Under the pieces are notes generated by a model. That model saw only the letters and a list, made by a program, of their open reading frames with translations, did not search any database and was not told the DNA's origin. The position numbers and the translations under genes were made by a program. From NCBI GenBank assembly GCA_026225015.1, contig JAMFRY010000127.1, positions 1-5,804 on the forward strand: DNA of 5,804 nt, written 5' to 3'. Positions 4,915 through 5,804 of the stretch are shown here, piece after piece (position 1 is the first letter of the stretch; each line of letters opens with the position of its first letter). Origin of the DNA: Alphaproteobacteria bacterium. GTDB lineage: Bacteria > Pseudomonadota > Alphaproteobacteria > Acetobacterales > Acetobacteraceae.

Positions 4915-5804
4915 GCGATACTTCGCTCACCACCAACCGGCGTTCTACCTGGCTTTCCTTGACCTGGTCCAGATTATACCGGCTCGGGCGGCAGCCAAAG
5001 CCGGTCTCATTTTTTGAATTCTGGCCGGGCTGGCTGTTTTATGCGCCGGTGGCGCTGTTCTGGGTCCTGAACGCCATCCGATACCGAAGTTTGACCCTGC
5101 CCGCTTTGGCCAATCCGCGGATCGATGCCGGCGGCATTTGCGGTGAGTCAAAAAACGACATTTTGCGCCTTGCCGGAGCCGTGGCCCGCAAGTGGATCGC
5201 CGATTACGCGGGCATGACCACCTCTGGCCATGTGGATGGCAGTGATCTCGCGAGAGCCGAGGCGGTGATGGCCACGCATGGGCTCAGCTACCCGCTTGTC
5301 GCCAAGCCGGATATGAGCTGCAATGGCGCCGGCGTGCGCCTGATCGGGAACGCCGAAGCGCTGCGCGCATATCTGGCCGCATTTCCCCGCGCGACCCGGC
5401 TGCAATTGCAGAGCCTGGTGAATTACGAGGGCGAGGCCGGTATTTTCTATATCCGCCATCCCGGCGAAGCGCAGGGGCGCATCACCTCGGTCACGCTGAA
5501 ATTTCCGCCCACCGTCATCGGCGACGGCAAACATAGCATTCGCGCGCTGATCGCCGAGGATGCGCGGTTGCAGGCCGTCTCGCGCCTGTTGCTGAAGCAG
5601 CTCGGGGTGAAGGCCGATCAAATCCCTTGTGCCGGCGAGGCCGTCCGGCTCGTTTTCGTCGGCAATCATTGCCGGGGCTCGACCTTTGAAGATGGCCTGA
5701 GCATCGTCACCCCGGCGCTCACCGCGCAGATTGATGCAATTGCGCGCGACGTCGCCGATCTGTATTTCAGCCGGATCGATCTGCGCTACCGCTCGCTCGA
5801 TGAG
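4911..5804 (+). CDS. ATP-grasp family protein with hydrophobic N-terminal segment (298 codons visible; runs off the right edge)
   Basis: ATP-grasp enzymes join a carboxylate to an amine (or similar) through an acyl-phosphate. Relatives include D-Ala-D-Ala ligase and RimK-type ligases. The start ATG overlaps the DedA stop (ATGA) and has AAGGA (4899-4903) 7 nt upstream. After a basic N-terminus comes an aromatic, hydrophobic stretch (about 37-56, FWPGWLFYAPVALFWVLNAI) that could be a membrane anchor or monotopic helix. A conserved-looking GGICGESK (74-81) follows. The ATP-grasp fold is indicated by YPLVAKPD with Lys132, NGAGVRLI (138-145), EGEAGIFYIR (173-182) with candidate ATP-binding acids, and YFSRIDLRYRS (285-295), whose Asp290 fits the first metal-binding acid. 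The second metal-binding motif, usually E-x-N, lies past the window edge. Databases may call such proteins carboxylate-amine ligase or D-Ala-D-Ala ligase-like; I regard the substrate as unknown. Its coupling to a DedA gene suggests work at the membrane. Confidence 0.85.
   Translation, partial: MSDTSLTTNRRSTWLSLTWSRLYRLGRQPKPVSFFEFWPGWLFYAPVALFWVLNAIRYRSLTLPALANPRIDAGGICGESKNDILRLAGAVARKWIADYAGMTTSGHVDGSDLARAEAVMATHGLSYPLVAKPDMSCNGAGVRLIGNAEALRAYLAAFPRATRLQLQSLVNYEGEAGIFYIRHPGEAQGRITSVTLKFPPTVIGDGKHSIRALIAEDARLQAVSRLLLKQLGVKADQIPCAGEAVRLVFVGNHCRGSTFEDGLSIVTPALTAQIDAIARDVADLYFSRIDLRYRSLDE

Noticed and set aside
5148..5669. A 173-codon minus-strand open frame opposite the ATP-grasp gene
   Set aside because: The plus-strand frame carries consistent ATP-grasp motifs throughout, and the antisense frame has no recognisable feature or ribosome binding site.

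Overview
This looks like an ordinary chromosomal segment of a GC-rich alphaproteobacterium. The evidence is an adjacent clpS-clpA pair, a phasin of the Phasin_2 type, and a penicillin-binding D,D-carboxypeptidase that ends in a SPOR domain. Shine-Dalgarno motifs are recognisable and the genes are closely packed. I see no insertion sequence, tRNA, rRNA, CRISPR array, phage gene or integration scar. I cannot name a genus.

The left half is read on the minus strand. From high to low coordinates it holds a phasin gene (2049-2567) with a strong intrinsic terminator (about 1966-2010), then clpS (1432-1761), then the first 402 codons of clpA, which runs off the left edge (1-1207). ClpS is the adaptor that brings N-end-rule substrates to ClpA, the AAA+ unfoldase of the ClpAP protease, so these two genes form one functional unit. 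The phasin is a separate, granule-associated protein with its own terminator. The clpS-clpA gap has a plausible clpA promoter and a hairpin in the predicted leader, so clpA may be transcribed partly independently of clpS.

The right half is read on the plus strand, divergently from the phasin across a gene-free gap of about 290 bp. It holds a secreted D-Ala-D-Ala carboxypeptidase with a C-terminal SPOR domain (2858-4270), a DedA/VTT-family membrane protein (4330-4914), and the start of an ATP-grasp protein with a hydrophobic N-terminal segment (4911 to the right edge). The last two overlap by ATGA and are probably translationally coupled. The three together suggest an envelope theme: peptidoglycan trimming, a lipid-carrier flippase-type protein, and a membrane-tethered carboxylate-amine ligase. 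The substrate of the ATP-grasp enzyme is unknown.

The most interesting local signals are a GC-rich hairpin that buries the Shine-Dalgarno of the DedA gene, the coupled DedA/ATP-grasp pair itself, and the hairpin in the clpA leader. Nothing in the window amounts to a clearly new system.
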